From positions 1 through 36,277 of the forward strand of contig NZ_JAQIFT010000017.1 of NCBI RefSeq assembly GCF_027857615.1: a stretch of DNA of 36,277 bases, read 5' to 3'. The notes under the pieces are model-generated. The model saw only the letters and a list, made by a program, of their open reading frames with translations. It had not been told where the DNA came from and searched no databases. The translations under genes were made by a program, and so were the position numbers. Position 1 is the first letter of the stretch. Each line of letters begins with the position of its first letter. This DNA comes from Holtiella tumoricola (GTDB lineage: Bacteria; Bacillota; Clostridia; Lachnospirales; Cellulosilyticaceae). This document shows positions 1 to 8,590 of the stretch, piece by piece.

Positions 1-24
1 ACAATAACTTTGTCAGCGGTCTGA

Positions 25-55
25 ATAAGTCTCTTTATTAAATAAAGAGACTTAT
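25..55 (-). terminator. Hairpin just after the lipoprotein gene, probable terminator
   Basis: A perfect 14-bp inverted repeat (arms 25-38 and 42-55, 3-nt loop) begins 2 bp beyond the stop codon of the minus-strand lipoprotein gene. The stem is AT-rich and the following minus-strand bases are only weakly T-rich, so termination is inferred from position more than from a strong U-tract. Confidence 0.5.
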
Positions 56-57
56 CA

Positions 58-684
58 CTAACGATATAAGATATTACCAAGCTCAATATGAGAACTACTT
101 AATGTTTCTCCATTATAAACTAACTCAATCCCATCTATCCATGGATAGTTAGATTTTCTTTGGAGCAGACTTTCTTCTAAAATTGTTAACGTTACTCCAG
201 CTCCTGTTGATCCTTGAAAATAATTACTCATCCAATTTAATTCTTCTTCATTATCTTTAAGATTTATTGTTGCAATTTCTTTATTTCCAATTGTCTTAAT
301 TTCTTCTACCTTTATTTCAAGATTTTCGAAACATGTCTTTGAAATTTCATTCGCTATCTGCTGAAGTTTCTCTTTTATAGTTTCATCTTTTGATAAACTT
401 ATTGTTTCTAACTCTACAATCTCCCAAGAATCTACATCTCTAGTATAAAGAGTATACTGGTCTTCATCTAAAACTTGTATCTCCTCTTGTAATTTTGTAT
501 TTTGCTCCATTAATTCATCAATTTGCTTTGTTAAGCTTTCAACTTGTTTTGCTAAATTTTCATTCTCTTTTTGTAACGTAGTAACTTGTTCTTCTAAAGG
601 ATTCACTTGATCTAATTGTTGTGTACATCCAGATAGGCCTATTGCACTTAAGGCTAATAAGATGACTGCTATTTTTTTCTTCAT
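58..684 (-). CDS. Lipoprotein with coiled coil and GerMN-like C-terminal domain
   Basis: A 208-residue predicted lipoprotein on the outer face of the membrane. Residues 1-20 are a lipoprotein signal with basic start, hydrophobic core and lipobox LSGC (lipidated Cys20). Residues about 30-75 are rich in E, K, Q and L in a heptad-like pattern, consistent with a coiled coil. The rest (about 78-208) resembles the GerMN/sporulation-germination domain in layout: a strand-rich start, a pattern like IATINL, then a block with GSTGAG and a tail with WIDGIELVYNGE. The GerMN match is by eye and tentative. The start has a good ribosome site (GGGAGGA, 7 nt upstream). It follows the HAD phosphatase gene by about 80 bp on the same strand and may share its transcript. 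Function unknown; a role in spore or envelope assembly is only a guess from the domain. Confidence 0.75.
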   Translation of the reverse strand: MKKKIAVILLALSAIGLSGCTQQLDQVNPLEEQVTTLQKENENLAKQVESLTKQIDELMEQNTKLQEEIQVLDEDQYTLYTRDVDSWEIVELETISLSKDETIKEKLQQIANEISKTCFENLEIKVEEIKTIGNKEIATINLKDNEEELNWMSNYFQGSTGAGVTLTILEESLLQRKSNYPWIDGIELVYNGETLSSSHIELGNILYR

Positions 685-765
685 GCTAAAGTCCTCCCTT
701 TGTTTGCTTATCTTTAGATTATCATATTTATATTACAATCTAATTAAAAATACTCAACATGTTTA

Positions 766-1572
766 TTACACTTCTAATATAAATTTTTCAATAACGTATG
801 CTACACCATCTTCATCATTTGATTTAGTAACAAAGTCAGCAATTGCTTTTACCTCTTCAAAAGCATTCTCCATAGCCACACCAAGACCTGCATAACGAAT
901 CATATGTTCATCATTTCCAGCATCACCCATACAAATAACTTCTTCTTGCTTAATATTTAAACATTTCGCTAAAGCTTCTACTCCTGCACCTTTATTTACA
1001 CGTTTATCTAAAAACTCTAAGAAAAATGGTGCACTTCTTACGACTGTATATTTGTCATAAACTTCTTTAGGTAATTTCTCAATAGCTTTTTGTAAGATTT
1101 CTGGTTCATCTATCATCATGATTTTAATAAGTTCTTCATTTTTAGGAACTTCATTAAAATCTACTTCGTGTACCGCAATACCATTGATTTCACCTTCTAA
1201 GATTGTATAAGCTGACATTCTTGGTGTAATACATCCATCTTTTGAAAAGGCATGAATATTTACTCCTAATTCTTGTGAAAGTTGATATAAATATTCGAGA
1301 TCTTGTCCTGTTAATGTAATACGACTAACTACTTCTTTCGTATTTGTATTTTGTACAATAGCCCCATTAAAGCTTACTACATAATCATCTTGATCTAATA
1401 ATTCAAGTTCTTCTAAGTAACGCTCAATTCCTTCGATTGGGCGCCCCGATGCTAAGACAATTTTAACACCTTTTTCTTTTGCCTTTTTTATTGCTTCCTT
1501 TGTATTTTGTGATATTGTTTTATCTTCTCTTAAAAGAGTACCATCCATATCAAGTGCAATTAATTTATACAT
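766..1572 (-). CDS. Cof-type HAD hydrolase (YidA-like sugar-phosphate phosphatase)
   Basis: A 268-residue cytosolic phosphatase of the haloacid dehalogenase superfamily, Cof/IIB subfamily. Visible motifs: motif I DMDGT (Asp8 nucleophile, Asp10 acid/base), motif II ASGRP (Ser42), probable motif III Lys194 in NKGAG, and motif IV GDAGND at 216-221 for magnesium. The long stretch between motifs II and III is the C2 cap that reads the substrate. Length is typical. Members dephosphorylate small phosphorylated metabolites such as sugar phosphates or flavin and pyridoxal precursors; the substrate cannot be told from sequence. The start is supported by AGGAGA close upstream. It lies between the M15 peptidase and the lipoprotein gene, and neither neighbour suggests a pathway. 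Confidence 0.9.
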   Translation of the reverse strand: MYKLIALDMDGTLLREDKTISQNTKEAIKKAKEKGVKIVLASGRPIEGIERYLEELELLDQDDYVVSFNGAIVQNTNTKEVVSRITLTGQDLEYLYQLSQELGVNIHAFSKDGCITPRMSAYTILEGEINGIAVHEVDFNEVPKNEELIKIMMIDEPEILQKAIEKLPKEVYDKYTVVRSAPFFLEFLDKRVNKGAGVEALAKCLNIKQEEVICMGDAGNDEHMIRYAGLGVAMENAFEEVKAIADFVTKSNDEDGVAYVIEKFILEV

Positions 1573-1667
1573 TTTAGTTCTCCTATTTGTTCTAAACTAT
1601 TTTATATATTTCAAACCACCTATTTATTATATCAGTAATTACAATGTTCTCATACTTTTTTACATGT

Positions 1668-1693
1668 AAAAAGGAGATTCTTATTGAATCCCC
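1668..1693 (-). terminator. Rho-independent terminator of the endopeptidase gene
   Basis: On the minus strand an 8-bp stem (GGGGATTC pairing with GAATCTCC, one G-U pair, 5-nt loop) is followed by five T (plus 1668-1672). It starts 1 bp after the stop codon of the M15 peptidase gene. Confidence 0.8.
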
Positions 1694-1694
1694 T

Positions 1695-2414
1695 CTACTG
1701 TTTTTTTAAATATACAGCTACTTTTTTTATTAGTGCTTTTATATCTTCTTCTTTATATTCTTGCTTCTTCCATTTTTCAACTTCTATTACGATGCCTTTA
1801 TTATTCAATATTTTAATTTGTAAGTCATAATCTAATTTAATTAGTTCTAAGCTTATTTTTTCAACTAGTTGGGCGGTATATCTTACAGTAGGCTGTGGAT
1901 ACCATGCATTTTTTATATTGATAATTTGTTTTTCTATCAAAGTATTTACTGCTTTTTCGTATTCTTGATCTATTTTTTCAACTGTTGGAATATATTCTGG
2001 TGGCTTTTTCCCTAAATTTAGATCTTTTATTGATAATCCAAAAGTATATTGAAAATGAGGTGTATCAGAAAAACTAGACCAACTTCCTCCCCATTCTAAT
2101 CCTATGCTTTGGCCTAACTTTCCTACTCTTTTCAAAATATTACTATCATATTCAGCTCCTTTTATATTTTGATAAATATCAAAAGCTAATCTCCATTGAT
2201 GATAAGATGACATACTACTTCCTCTAGCATTTGTTACAATATTGCCTGGTCTTGTTCTACCTTGTTCATAAAGATAATCTTGCCTTTCAACTGTTCGATA
2301 GGTTTCTCCTATTTTTATATTTAATCCTTCTCTTTTACATAATTCTAATAGTGCTTCTGCTAATTCTTTAACCTTAGGATGTAATTCATTAATATCTCTG
2401 CACATTTCTATCAC
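1695..2414 (-). CDS. M15 family L-Ala-D-Glu (endolysin-type) peptidoglycan peptidase
   Basis: A 239-residue peptidase of the M15/VanY-like superfamily, closest in style to CwlK and phage L-alanyl-D-glutamate endopeptidases that cut peptidoglycan stem peptides. The N-terminal half holds the family signs: ETYRT and LYEQGRT with PGNIVT, then the zinc ligands His72 and Asp79 in YHQWRLAFD, and His120 in DTPHFQ after WGGSW. The residue usually Gly in the HxxG segment is Arg (R75). Residues about 150-239 form an extra domain I do not recognise, possibly wall binding. There is no signal peptide or membrane segment, as in holin-dependent phage lysins, but no phage genes surround it. Start: GTG at 2414 has GGGGTG 5 nt upstream; the in-frame ATG three codons later is too far from that site. 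Flanked by its own terminator, so likely monocistronic. Confidence 0.85.
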   Translation of the reverse strand: MIEMCRDINELHPKVKELAEALLELCKREGLNIKIGETYRTVERQDYLYEQGRTRPGNIVTNARGSSMSSYHQWRLAFDIYQNIKGAEYDSNILKRVGKLGQSIGLEWGGSWSSFSDTPHFQYTFGLSIKDLNLGKKPPEYIPTVEKIDQEYEKAVNTLIEKQIINIKNAWYPQPTVRYTAQLVEKISLELIKLDYDLQIKILNNKGIVIEVEKWKKQEYKEEDIKALIKKVAVYLKKQ

Positions 2415-2501
2415 TTAGTCACCCCATATCATATAATATACCTAAACTTATACTTAATTATATTCAAGCTCCTATCTCTAAGTTCATACGAATTTAATAA
2501 T

Positions 2502-2534
2502 AAAGAGGCACCTCCATTTAGGAAGTACCTCTTT
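2502..2534 (-). terminator. Probable terminator downstream of cardiolipin synthase
   Basis: A 14-bp hairpin, arms 2502-2515 and 2521-2534 with a 5-nt loop. Read on the minus strand it is fully paired using two G-U pairs; on the plus strand those positions become mismatches, so it is built for minus-strand RNA. The trailing tract is only ATTATTAAATT. It lies about 120 nt after the cls stop codon. Confidence 0.6.
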
Positions 2535-2652
2535 TAGGTTGGTATTATGAAATTTTACGGGTTGAATAGCATTACATACGCCTATATTATACCATATTTA
2601 TCCATGATGTCTACATAATTCCTATATAAAAGTCTAAATAATTATGGCTTTA

Positions 2653-4188
2653 CTACATAAGGGGTGCAAAACATCTAATAACTGATCGCATTAATCTCGT
2701 ATACCATTTTACATTGTGACATTCTTCTAATGTAATAGGCAAACAAACTTCTAATGTTTCTAAAAAATCTTGCTTAATCTCCCCTATCGCTAATGTCTTA
2801 TACATAAATACTCCACATTCAAAGTGCAAATATAAGCTTCTAAAATCTAAATTAATTGTTCCCACAACTCCTATTTCATCATCTACTACAAAAGTTTTTG
2901 AATGTATAAAGCCTGGTGTATATTCATAGATTTTAACTCCGGCTTCTATAAGCTGTTGATAATATGCCCTTGTTAAAAGATGAACGTACCATTTATCTGC
3001 AATATGTGGTGTTACTATTCTAATATCTATACCACTTTTAGCTGCTAATGTTAATGCTGTCATAAGCTCATTATCTATAATCAAGTATGGTGTATTTATA
3101 TATACATATTCCTTCGCTTGATTAATCATATTGATATAAACATTTTCTCCAACAGTCTCTTCATCAAGAGGACTATCTGCATAAGGTTGAACATAGCCTT
3201 CATTATTGAACTTATCTGGTATTCTAACTAAATATCGTTTATAATCCTCTCTATTTTTTTCTAACCTATCAAAATTCCAACTTTGTAAAAACATTAATGT
3301 TAAACTTGTTACTGCATCTCCTTTTAGTAATATACTGGCATCTTTCCATTGACCATGTTTAACAACAGCATTAATATATTCATCTGCTAGATTTGCCCCT
3401 CCTGTAAAACCAACTACTCCATCGATTACTGTTATCTTCTTATGATCTCTATTATTCATCTTTAAAGATAATTTAGGCTGTATCTCATTAAATACAATCA
3501 CCTGTATTCCTAAACTTTGTAATTTTTCATGATATTTATAAGGTAATGTTTGAATACATCCTGCATCATCATAAAGAACCCGTACCTCTACCCCTTCATT
3601 TACTTTCTCAACTAAGATATCAAGTATGCTATCCCACATAACTCCTTCTTCTATAATAAAGTACTCCATAAAGATAAAGTACTTAGCTTTTTTTAATTCG
3701 TCTTTTAAGACATTAAAGAAATTTTCACCGGGAGACAAATATTGAGCTTTTGTATTTTTATACATAGGAAAACTAGAATAGTTATAAATATATTTAACTT
3801 GTTTTGCAATATTTTTATCCTTTTCTTGCAATTGTTTTATTAATTCTTCATTTTGAATCAAGAAACCTTTTGTATCTTCATAAGTTCTTTTTACAGATTT
3901 TTTAAAAGCTTTACTTGTTTTATCTCCTCCAAATACTAAATAAAAAAGACCACCAAATATTGGAAACAATAATATTGGTATCGTCCATGCTAATTTATAA
4001 GAAGGATTATCCTTCTTATTCAATATATAAATTACTACTGCTATACTAATTATAGTAAATAGAATATACATATATACGAAGTAATTAGTTAATTTCCAAA
4101 TTCCAATTCCTAAAATAATCGCTTGTATAAGTATAAGTAGACCGACAATAAATAGACGACTAAATAGTACTTTTAAGATTTGTTTCAT
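2653..4188 (-). CDS. cls: Cardiolipin synthase (phospholipase D family)
   Basis: Makes cardiolipin by transferring a phosphatidyl group between two phosphatidylglycerols at the cytoplasmic membrane. The 511-residue protein has two N-terminal membrane helices (about 10-30 and 37-57), a PLDc_N-type linker with the WTIPILLFPIFG segment, and two catalytic HxKxxxxD motifs: His249/Lys251/Asp256 and His429/Lys431/Asp436, each followed by the usual Gly-rich or NLD stretch. Length is normal for ClsA-type enzymes. Start choice: the ATG at 4188 has AAGGGGGAA just upstream; a longer reading from 4239 adds 17 hydrophilic residues without a ribosome site and is rejected. It lies downstream of proS on the same strand but is separated from it by a strong terminator, so it is likely transcribed alone. 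Confidence 0.93.
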   Translation of the reverse strand: MKQILKVLFSRLFIVGLLILIQAIILGIGIWKLTNYFVYMYILFTIISIAVVIYILNKKDNPSYKLAWTIPILLFPIFGGLFYLVFGGDKTSKAFKKSVKRTYEDTKGFLIQNEELIKQLQEKDKNIAKQVKYIYNYSSFPMYKNTKAQYLSPGENFFNVLKDELKKAKYFIFMEYFIIEEGVMWDSILDILVEKVNEGVEVRVLYDDAGCIQTLPYKYHEKLQSLGIQVIVFNEIQPKLSLKMNNRDHKKITVIDGVVGFTGGANLADEYINAVVKHGQWKDASILLKGDAVTSLTLMFLQSWNFDRLEKNREDYKRYLVRIPDKFNNEGYVQPYADSPLDEETVGENVYINMINQAKEYVYINTPYLIIDNELMTALTLAAKSGIDIRIVTPHIADKWYVHLLTRAYYQQLIEAGVKIYEYTPGFIHSKTFVVDDEIGVVGTINLDFRSLYLHFECGVFMYKTLAIGEIKQDFLETLEVCLPITLEECHNVKWYTRLMRSVIRCFAPLM

Positions 4189-4247
4189 AATTTCCCCCTT
4201 ATACTGACGATAATAACATAGCTCTAATATTATATGCAATTTTCTGT

Positions 4248-4290
4248 AAAATAAAAATAAGTACTCTATGTTTCCTCGAGTACTTATTTT
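4248..4290 (-). terminator. Rho-independent terminator of proS
   Basis: A 13-bp perfect stem (arms 4254-4266 and 4278-4290) in the proS-cls gap. On the minus strand it is followed by TTTTTATTTT. It separates proS from cls transcription. Confidence 0.85.
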
Positions 4291-4345
4291 GTCCTATATT
4301 AATTTTACTTATTTATTATCAAAAAAATGGCTTTATTTATCAATC

Positions 4346-6058
4346 CTATAATTGATTTTTAAGTTCTGTGATAAGAGTTTCTACCTCTTGCTCAAGATCT
4401 GAAATATTAATCAATTTTTTAACTGATTTATCTCTTGTCATTAATTCAACTTGTCCATTTTCAAGATTTCTTTCACCTACTACAATACGTACTGGAATAC
4501 CTAAAAGGTCTGCATCTGCAAATTTCGCACCTGGTCCCATATTACGATCATCCATGATAACTTCCCATTTATTATTTAGACGATTATAAATATCTGTTCC
4601 AACTTCATTCATATCTATTTTTTTGCTACCTAATACACAAATGTGTACTTGCCATGGTGCAACTGAAATTGGCCAAATTGGACCATATTCATCATGATGA
4701 GATTCAATGATACAAGCAAGTAAACGTCCTACTCCTATGCCATAACAACCCATGATAGGTGTTTTTGCTTTTCCATCTTTATCGGTATATGTCATATGCA
4801 TACTTTCTGTATATTTTGTGCCTAACTGGAATATATTACCTACTTCAACCCCACGTTTGAATTGAAGCTTTCCATTACAATGAGGGCATGTATGACCTTC
4901 ATTTACTTGAGCCACATCATGGAAGCTTTCTACATTTATATCTCTTACTATACTTACGCCTGATAAATGATAATCATCTTTATTAGCCCCACAAATTAAA
5001 TTTGTTTCACCTTCTAATGAACTATCAAATATAATTTGTGCATTTCTTGCATTTAATCCTACAGGCCCAATAAAACCAAAGTTTAAATCAACATTTTCGT
5101 AGTTTGTAAGCGGTGTAACATTTGCTTGAACAACTTTACTAAGTTTAGATTCATTTACTTGTAAATCTCCTCTAACAAATACAATAAGAGGTTCTTTTCT
5201 ACCTTCAACCTCGAATACTGCAGCTTTTAAAAGTCTATGTGTTTCTACGCCAAAGAAATTTGCTAAAGATTCAATATCTTTAATGCCTGGTGTATGATTT
5301 TCTTTTATTTCTTCTTCTGCAATCTCATATTTATCAAGTTTAGAAATAGCTACTTCCATATTTGATTGGTAATCACAAGAATCACAGATAATGATTGTAT
5401 CCTCTCCAATATCAGTAAGTAACATAAATTCATGTGCTACTTTACCACCCATCATACCTGTATCTGATTGAACACATACTACTTCTGGCACACCAGCTTT
5501 TCTAAATACATTATGGTATGCTTGTAAACATTGTTCATAGTATTGTTCTAAATCTTCTTGAGAAGTATGGAATGAGTAAGCATCTTTCATTGTAAATTCT
5601 CTTACACGGATAAGTCCTCCACGCGCTCTTGGTTCATCTCTAAATTTAGTTTGAATTTGATAAATCATAAATGGATATTGAGCATATGAACGCGCTTCTG
5701 TACGTGCTAAATGTACTGCTGCCTCTTCATGTGTCATACCAAGAACCATATCTTTTCCTGAACGATCTTTGAATCTTACAAGCTCATTACCTACACCTTC
5801 AAATCTACCTGATTCTTGCCATAAATCTGCTGGAAGTACTACTGGGAACATAACTTCTTGCCCATCAATAGCATCCATTTCTTCACGAATAATATCTTCA
5901 ATTTTAGTTGCAATACGCTTTGCTGGCATTAAAAGTGAGTAAATACCATTCGATACTTGTCTGATATATCCGCCTCTTAATAAATAAATATGACTAATAC
6001 TTGTTGCATCACCTGGTTTTTCCTTAATACGTTCACCTAATAATTTGCTAAGTAACAT
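4346..6058 (-). CDS. proS: Prolyl-tRNA synthetase, bacterial type
   Basis: Charges tRNA-Pro with proline in the cytosol. The 570-residue class II synthetase has the expected order: catalytic core with motif 1 region near residue 60, motif 2 with FRDEPRARGG and VREFTMKDAYSFH, the bacterial INS editing domain in the middle, motif 3 with YGIGVGRLLA, and the C-terminal anticodon-binding domain from about 470. Length fits the bacterial long form. Start choice: ATG at 6058 with AGGGAGAGA upstream. The longer frame opening at 6121 cannot be right because that ATG lies inside the leader terminator hairpin. A proline T-box leader precedes the gene, so expression should rise when uncharged tRNA-Pro accumulates. 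Its own terminator follows; neighbours are unrelated. Confidence 0.97.
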   Translation of the reverse strand: MLLSKLLGERIKEKPGDATSISHIYLLRGGYIRQVSNGIYSLLMPAKRIATKIEDIIREEMDAIDGQEVMFPVVLPADLWQESGRFEGVGNELVRFKDRSGKDMVLGMTHEEAAVHLARTEARSYAQYPFMIYQIQTKFRDEPRARGGLIRVREFTMKDAYSFHTSQEDLEQYYEQCLQAYHNVFRKAGVPEVVCVQSDTGMMGGKVAHEFMLLTDIGEDTIIICDSCDYQSNMEVAISKLDKYEIAEEEIKENHTPGIKDIESLANFFGVETHRLLKAAVFEVEGRKEPLIVFVRGDLQVNESKLSKVVQANVTPLTNYENVDLNFGFIGPVGLNARNAQIIFDSSLEGETNLICGANKDDYHLSGVSIVRDINVESFHDVAQVNEGHTCPHCNGKLQFKRGVEVGNIFQLGTKYTESMHMTYTDKDGKAKTPIMGCYGIGVGRLLACIIESHHDEYGPIWPISVAPWQVHICVLGSKKIDMNEVGTDIYNRLNNKWEVIMDDRNMGPGAKFADADLLGIPVRIVVGERNLENGQVELMTRDKSVKKLINISDLEQEVETLITELKNQL

Positions 6059-6103
6059 GATCTTCTCTCCCTTAATTTCATCATTTTTAAAATTATAGAC
6101 AAT

Positions 6104-6343
6104 AAAAAAATCCCTATGCATTGCTGCATAGGGACCAAATCGACATTCGGTGGTACCACCCTGATTATGATAAATTCTAAAGTTATCATCACTCTTTACT
6201 CTATATCGGCAGTAAACCGTTACGCTTAATCACGTAATGCTCCGAGCTAGGACAATAAGTCTTTTCTTTAAGAGTCTTTCAGCCGGTGAACTCCTTTTCT
6301 GTTAAAGTATTAAACTTATTGATTTCTCTTCATAGCGTTAGTG
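6104..6343 (-). promoter_or_regulatory. T-box leader controlling proS, with attenuator terminator
   Basis: The minus-strand leader carries the T-box core AGGGTGGTACCACCG (plus 6148-6162). Next comes a terminator: 9-bp stem (arms 6112-6120 and 6125-6133) and a seven-T run at 6104-6110. The CCCT of the terminator's first arm can instead pair with AGGG of the T-box, giving the classic antiterminator. Upstream, CAATAAGT/ACTTATTG can form part of stem I, with a GGCTGAAAG apical segment, and CCTA lies on its 3' side where a specifier would sit; CCU is a proline codon. The specifier is my manual fold. A TATAAT sits at 6345-6350 (reverse) as a candidate -10; its -35 is poor. Confidence 0.93.
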
Positions 6344-6396
6344 TATTATAATCATATATTTTAATAAGTATTCTTAAAAAAATCAAGGATTCTTTT

Positions 6397-8196
6397 TTAT
6401 TTCATTGTTAAATTTTCTATTTCCTTAAGCAACTCTTCAGGAGTAGTAGTATTTGCTACATGTATACGTTTAATATCTTGGATTTCTGTACTACCTTTAT
6501 ATCTTACTAAATTGGTTACTTGTAAGTTTACTCCTATACTTTCAATCCATCTTTTGGTCTTATAATTATGCTGGAATTGTGGATAAGCAAGTACTTTTAC
6601 ATCTCTTTTCCCTAGATTCTCTTCTATTTTTTCAAATGATAAACTGGCTTCATAGATTACTTCACCATATGGTAATTGATCTAATAAATTATGAGAATAA
6701 GTATGACTTTGTATATCAATTAATCCACTTGCTTCCATTTCTTTAGCCTGATCCCAAGTAAAATGAGGCATCATTGTATCTATCCCAACATACTTAGGTG
6801 TTATAAAGTATGTTGCTTGCATATCTAATTCTTTTAATATAGGGTAAGCAATCGTATAATTACTTAAATAACCATCATCTGTAGTAAGGATAACGGGTTT
6901 CTGTGGCAGTCCCCCTACTCCTTCCAAATAATCTTTTAGATCTTTAAAGTTTATAGTAGTATATCCTGCGTTCTTTAAAGCAATGAGCTGCTCTTTAAAC
7001 AACTGCGTACCTACTGATATACTCTGCTCACTATCTGATTCACCAACTTCATCTTTAAATTCATGATACATTAAAACAGGTATATATAGATTATCATAAC
7101 TACTTTTTTCTTCTACTTTATAGTTTTTAGATACACGCCTTTGTCTTTCACCTATACTTTTATTTCTTTTATTCTTTAAATAATATGTTTGTACTATGAC
7201 GTCTTCTTTATCTCTATATTTAATAATTATTTTTAACCTATTTACGCCATCTACTAATTCATACTCATCAGCCATTAACTTAAAAGGATAACGATACGTC
7301 TTTAAAATAGTCTCTTCATTTAATTTATAATCAATTTGTTCAATATTTTCATCATACTCCGGCATAAAACTTACTTTATTTGCTTCATCTGATATAACAA
7401 TACTTATGTTATCTTTATTCTCTAATGGTTCATGTCTATACTCTTTATTTGAAAGAATCTCATTATAGAATTCTATGATTCGATAATGTGCCGTATTAAC
7501 ATTCCCCTGTTGAAATACTACTGTTATATTAGGTAGTTTCATAATGGTAGAATAATATAGTTGGCTCATTAAATCTAGCTGTTCACTAAGTTCTTCTTGT
7601 TCTTCTAATATATAGTCATTAACGATTATTTCAACTTTTTGCTTAAAATGTATAGATAGTTCTTCTAATAAATCCATATCTTCTTTTTGCTTTATATCTA
7701 TATAAGCATATTTAATTGGTATATCCTTATAGACTTGTACGGCTTTATCTAATGGTATAAGTACTTCTATATTTGTATACTTTCCTTGTATTAATTCTAC
7801 TTCTTTATATATTTCTTTTAATTCTTTTTTATTTATATCTTTATCTAGTTTCAAACTCACTAGTATTGTTTTACATTCTTTATACTTTTCCCCTATTATT
7901 TCTAATTTATTTTTAATATTATCAGTAGGAGTCTCCAATATTTGGATATATGTATAATCATGATTACTACTTAGATTTTCATAGTTAATACTTGTCCATT
8001 TAATCCTTTTATTTTTGCTAGAATAAACTTCATTTACTCCAAATTCTATTGGCAATTCTTGAACTTGATGGCTAGAATAGATTTTTAATTGATCTTCACT
8101 ATTTAAATTATGTTGAATTATAGTAACTGTTCCCCATATTGTCATTACTATTCCTATTACTCCAGCTAAATACTTAATATATTTAAATTTTTCCAT
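6397..8196 (-). CDS. Membrane-anchored polysaccharide deacetylase with large N-terminal extension
   Basis: A 599-residue extracytoplasmic protein held by one N-terminal membrane helix (about 8-28). The C-terminal 230 residues are a NodB/CE4 deacetylase domain: start at YIPVLMYHEF (371-380), motif 1 TTDDGY with Asp440/Asp441, motif 2 with metal ligands His498 and His502 in SHTYSH, and a motif-3-like AYPQF at 538-542 (the usual form is YPYG or YPFG). Such enzymes remove N-acetyl groups from cell-wall or capsular sugars. Residues about 60-250 alternate short hydrophobic strands (QILETP, TILVSL, IEVLIPL, YAYIDIK) with helices, resembling a degenerate TIM barrel; 262-345 looks like a beta-sandwich. 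Both are inferred by eye. Good ribosome site AGGAGAAGGG. Divergent from thiT; single gene before the proS leader. Confidence 0.88.
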   Translation of the reverse strand: MEKFKYIKYLAGVIGIVMTIWGTVTIIQHNLNSEDQLKIYSSHQVQELPIEFGVNEVYSSKNKRIKWTSINYENLSSNHDYTYIQILETPTDNIKNKLEIIGEKYKECKTILVSLKLDKDINKKELKEIYKEVELIQGKYTNIEVLIPLDKAVQVYKDIPIKYAYIDIKQKEDMDLLEELSIHFKQKVEIIVNDYILEEQEELSEQLDLMSQLYYSTIMKLPNITVVFQQGNVNTAHYRIIEFYNEILSNKEYRHEPLENKDNISIVISDEANKVSFMPEYDENIEQIDYKLNEETILKTYRYPFKLMADEYELVDGVNRLKIIIKYRDKEDVIVQTYYLKNKRNKSIGERQRRVSKNYKVEEKSSYDNLYIPVLMYHEFKDEVGESDSEQSISVGTQLFKEQLIALKNAGYTTINFKDLKDYLEGVGGLPQKPVILTTDDGYLSNYTIAYPILKELDMQATYFITPKYVGIDTMMPHFTWDQAKEMEASGLIDIQSHTYSHNLLDQLPYGEVIYEASLSFEKIEENLGKRDVKVLAYPQFQHNYKTKRWIESIGVNLQVTNLVRYKGSTEIQDIKRIHVANTTTPEELLKEIENLTMK

Positions 8197-8321
8197 TCCC
8201 TTCTCCTTTTATAATCTCTTTAAATATATTCTATCATACCTAATACACTTTTAAAAACTATGCTCTCTTTACTTTAAAGAGACTGTATTATTAGTAATAT
8301 GAATGTTATAAGTTTTTTTCA

Positions 8322-8350
8322 TTGACTTGTATATAAAAATGAATTAATAT
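8322..8350 (+). promoter_or_regulatory. Candidate sigma-A promoter for thiT
   Basis: TTGACT (8322-8327), 17-bp spacer, TAATAT (8345-8350). It lies about 50 bp before the riboswitch, right for a leader that contains the aptamer. Confidence 0.7.
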
Positions 8351-8398
8351 AAGGATAGATAATAAATAATTATTATAAACTAAATTAATATTTATAAA

Positions 8399-8490
8399 TA
8401 TGCTAGGGGAGCCCAAAAGGGCTGAGAGTGCATTTTAGCAGACCCTCAGGACCTGTACACAGATAATGCTGCAGCAGGGAAGTGTGTAAA
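8399..8490 (+). promoter_or_regulatory. TPP (THI-box) riboswitch upstream of thiT
   Basis: The conserved thi-box is readable: GGGGAGCCC...GGGCTGAGAG near the start, GACCCTCAGGACCTG in the middle and AGATAATGCTGCAGCAGGGA near the end. This aptamer binds thiamine pyrophosphate and normally switches off thiamine synthesis or uptake genes. It precedes a thiamine transporter gene, fitting feedback control of uptake. Confidence 0.96.
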
Positions 8491-8548
8491 ACATTAGATA
8501 GTAAATATAGCACAATAAGTGTGTTCTTTATTATCTTTATTTTATATT

Positions 8549-8589
8549 AAATCCTCCCTTAACATATTTATTAAAAAGGGAGGATTTTT
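8549..8589 (+). promoter_or_regulatory. Expression-platform hairpin of the TPP riboswitch covering the thiT ribosome site
   Basis: A perfect 12-bp stem (arms 8549-8560 and 8576-8587). The right arm contains GGGAGG, the thiT ribosome site 7 nt before the ATG, and ends in five T (8585-8589). The hairpin could therefore block translation, end transcription, or both. Confidence 0.8.
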
Positions 8590-8590
8590 A

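Larger units (their letters stand above)
8197..8590. other. Divergent intergenic region between the deacetylase gene and thiT
   Basis: About 390 bp, AT-rich. It holds the thiT promoter, the TPP riboswitch and its expression-platform hairpin. A small inverted repeat TCTCTTTA-CTT-TAAAGAGA at 8264-8282 lies between the two divergent starts and could be an operator or a chance AT-rich palindrome. No convincing open frame is seen. Confidence 0.7.

Noticed and set aside
6059..6121. N-terminal extension of proS to the ATG at 6121
   Set aside because: That ATG is part of the T-box terminator hairpin, and a good ribosome site precedes the ATG at 6058.
8264..8282. TCTCTTTA/TAAAGAGA inverted repeat similar to the hairpin at 25-55, as a repeated element
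   Set aside because: Shared core is short and low in complexity; two copies are not enough to call a repeat family.
8519..8590. Upstream GTG start for thiT
   Set aside because: Lies in the riboswitch expression platform without a ribosome site; ATG 8591 has a proper one.
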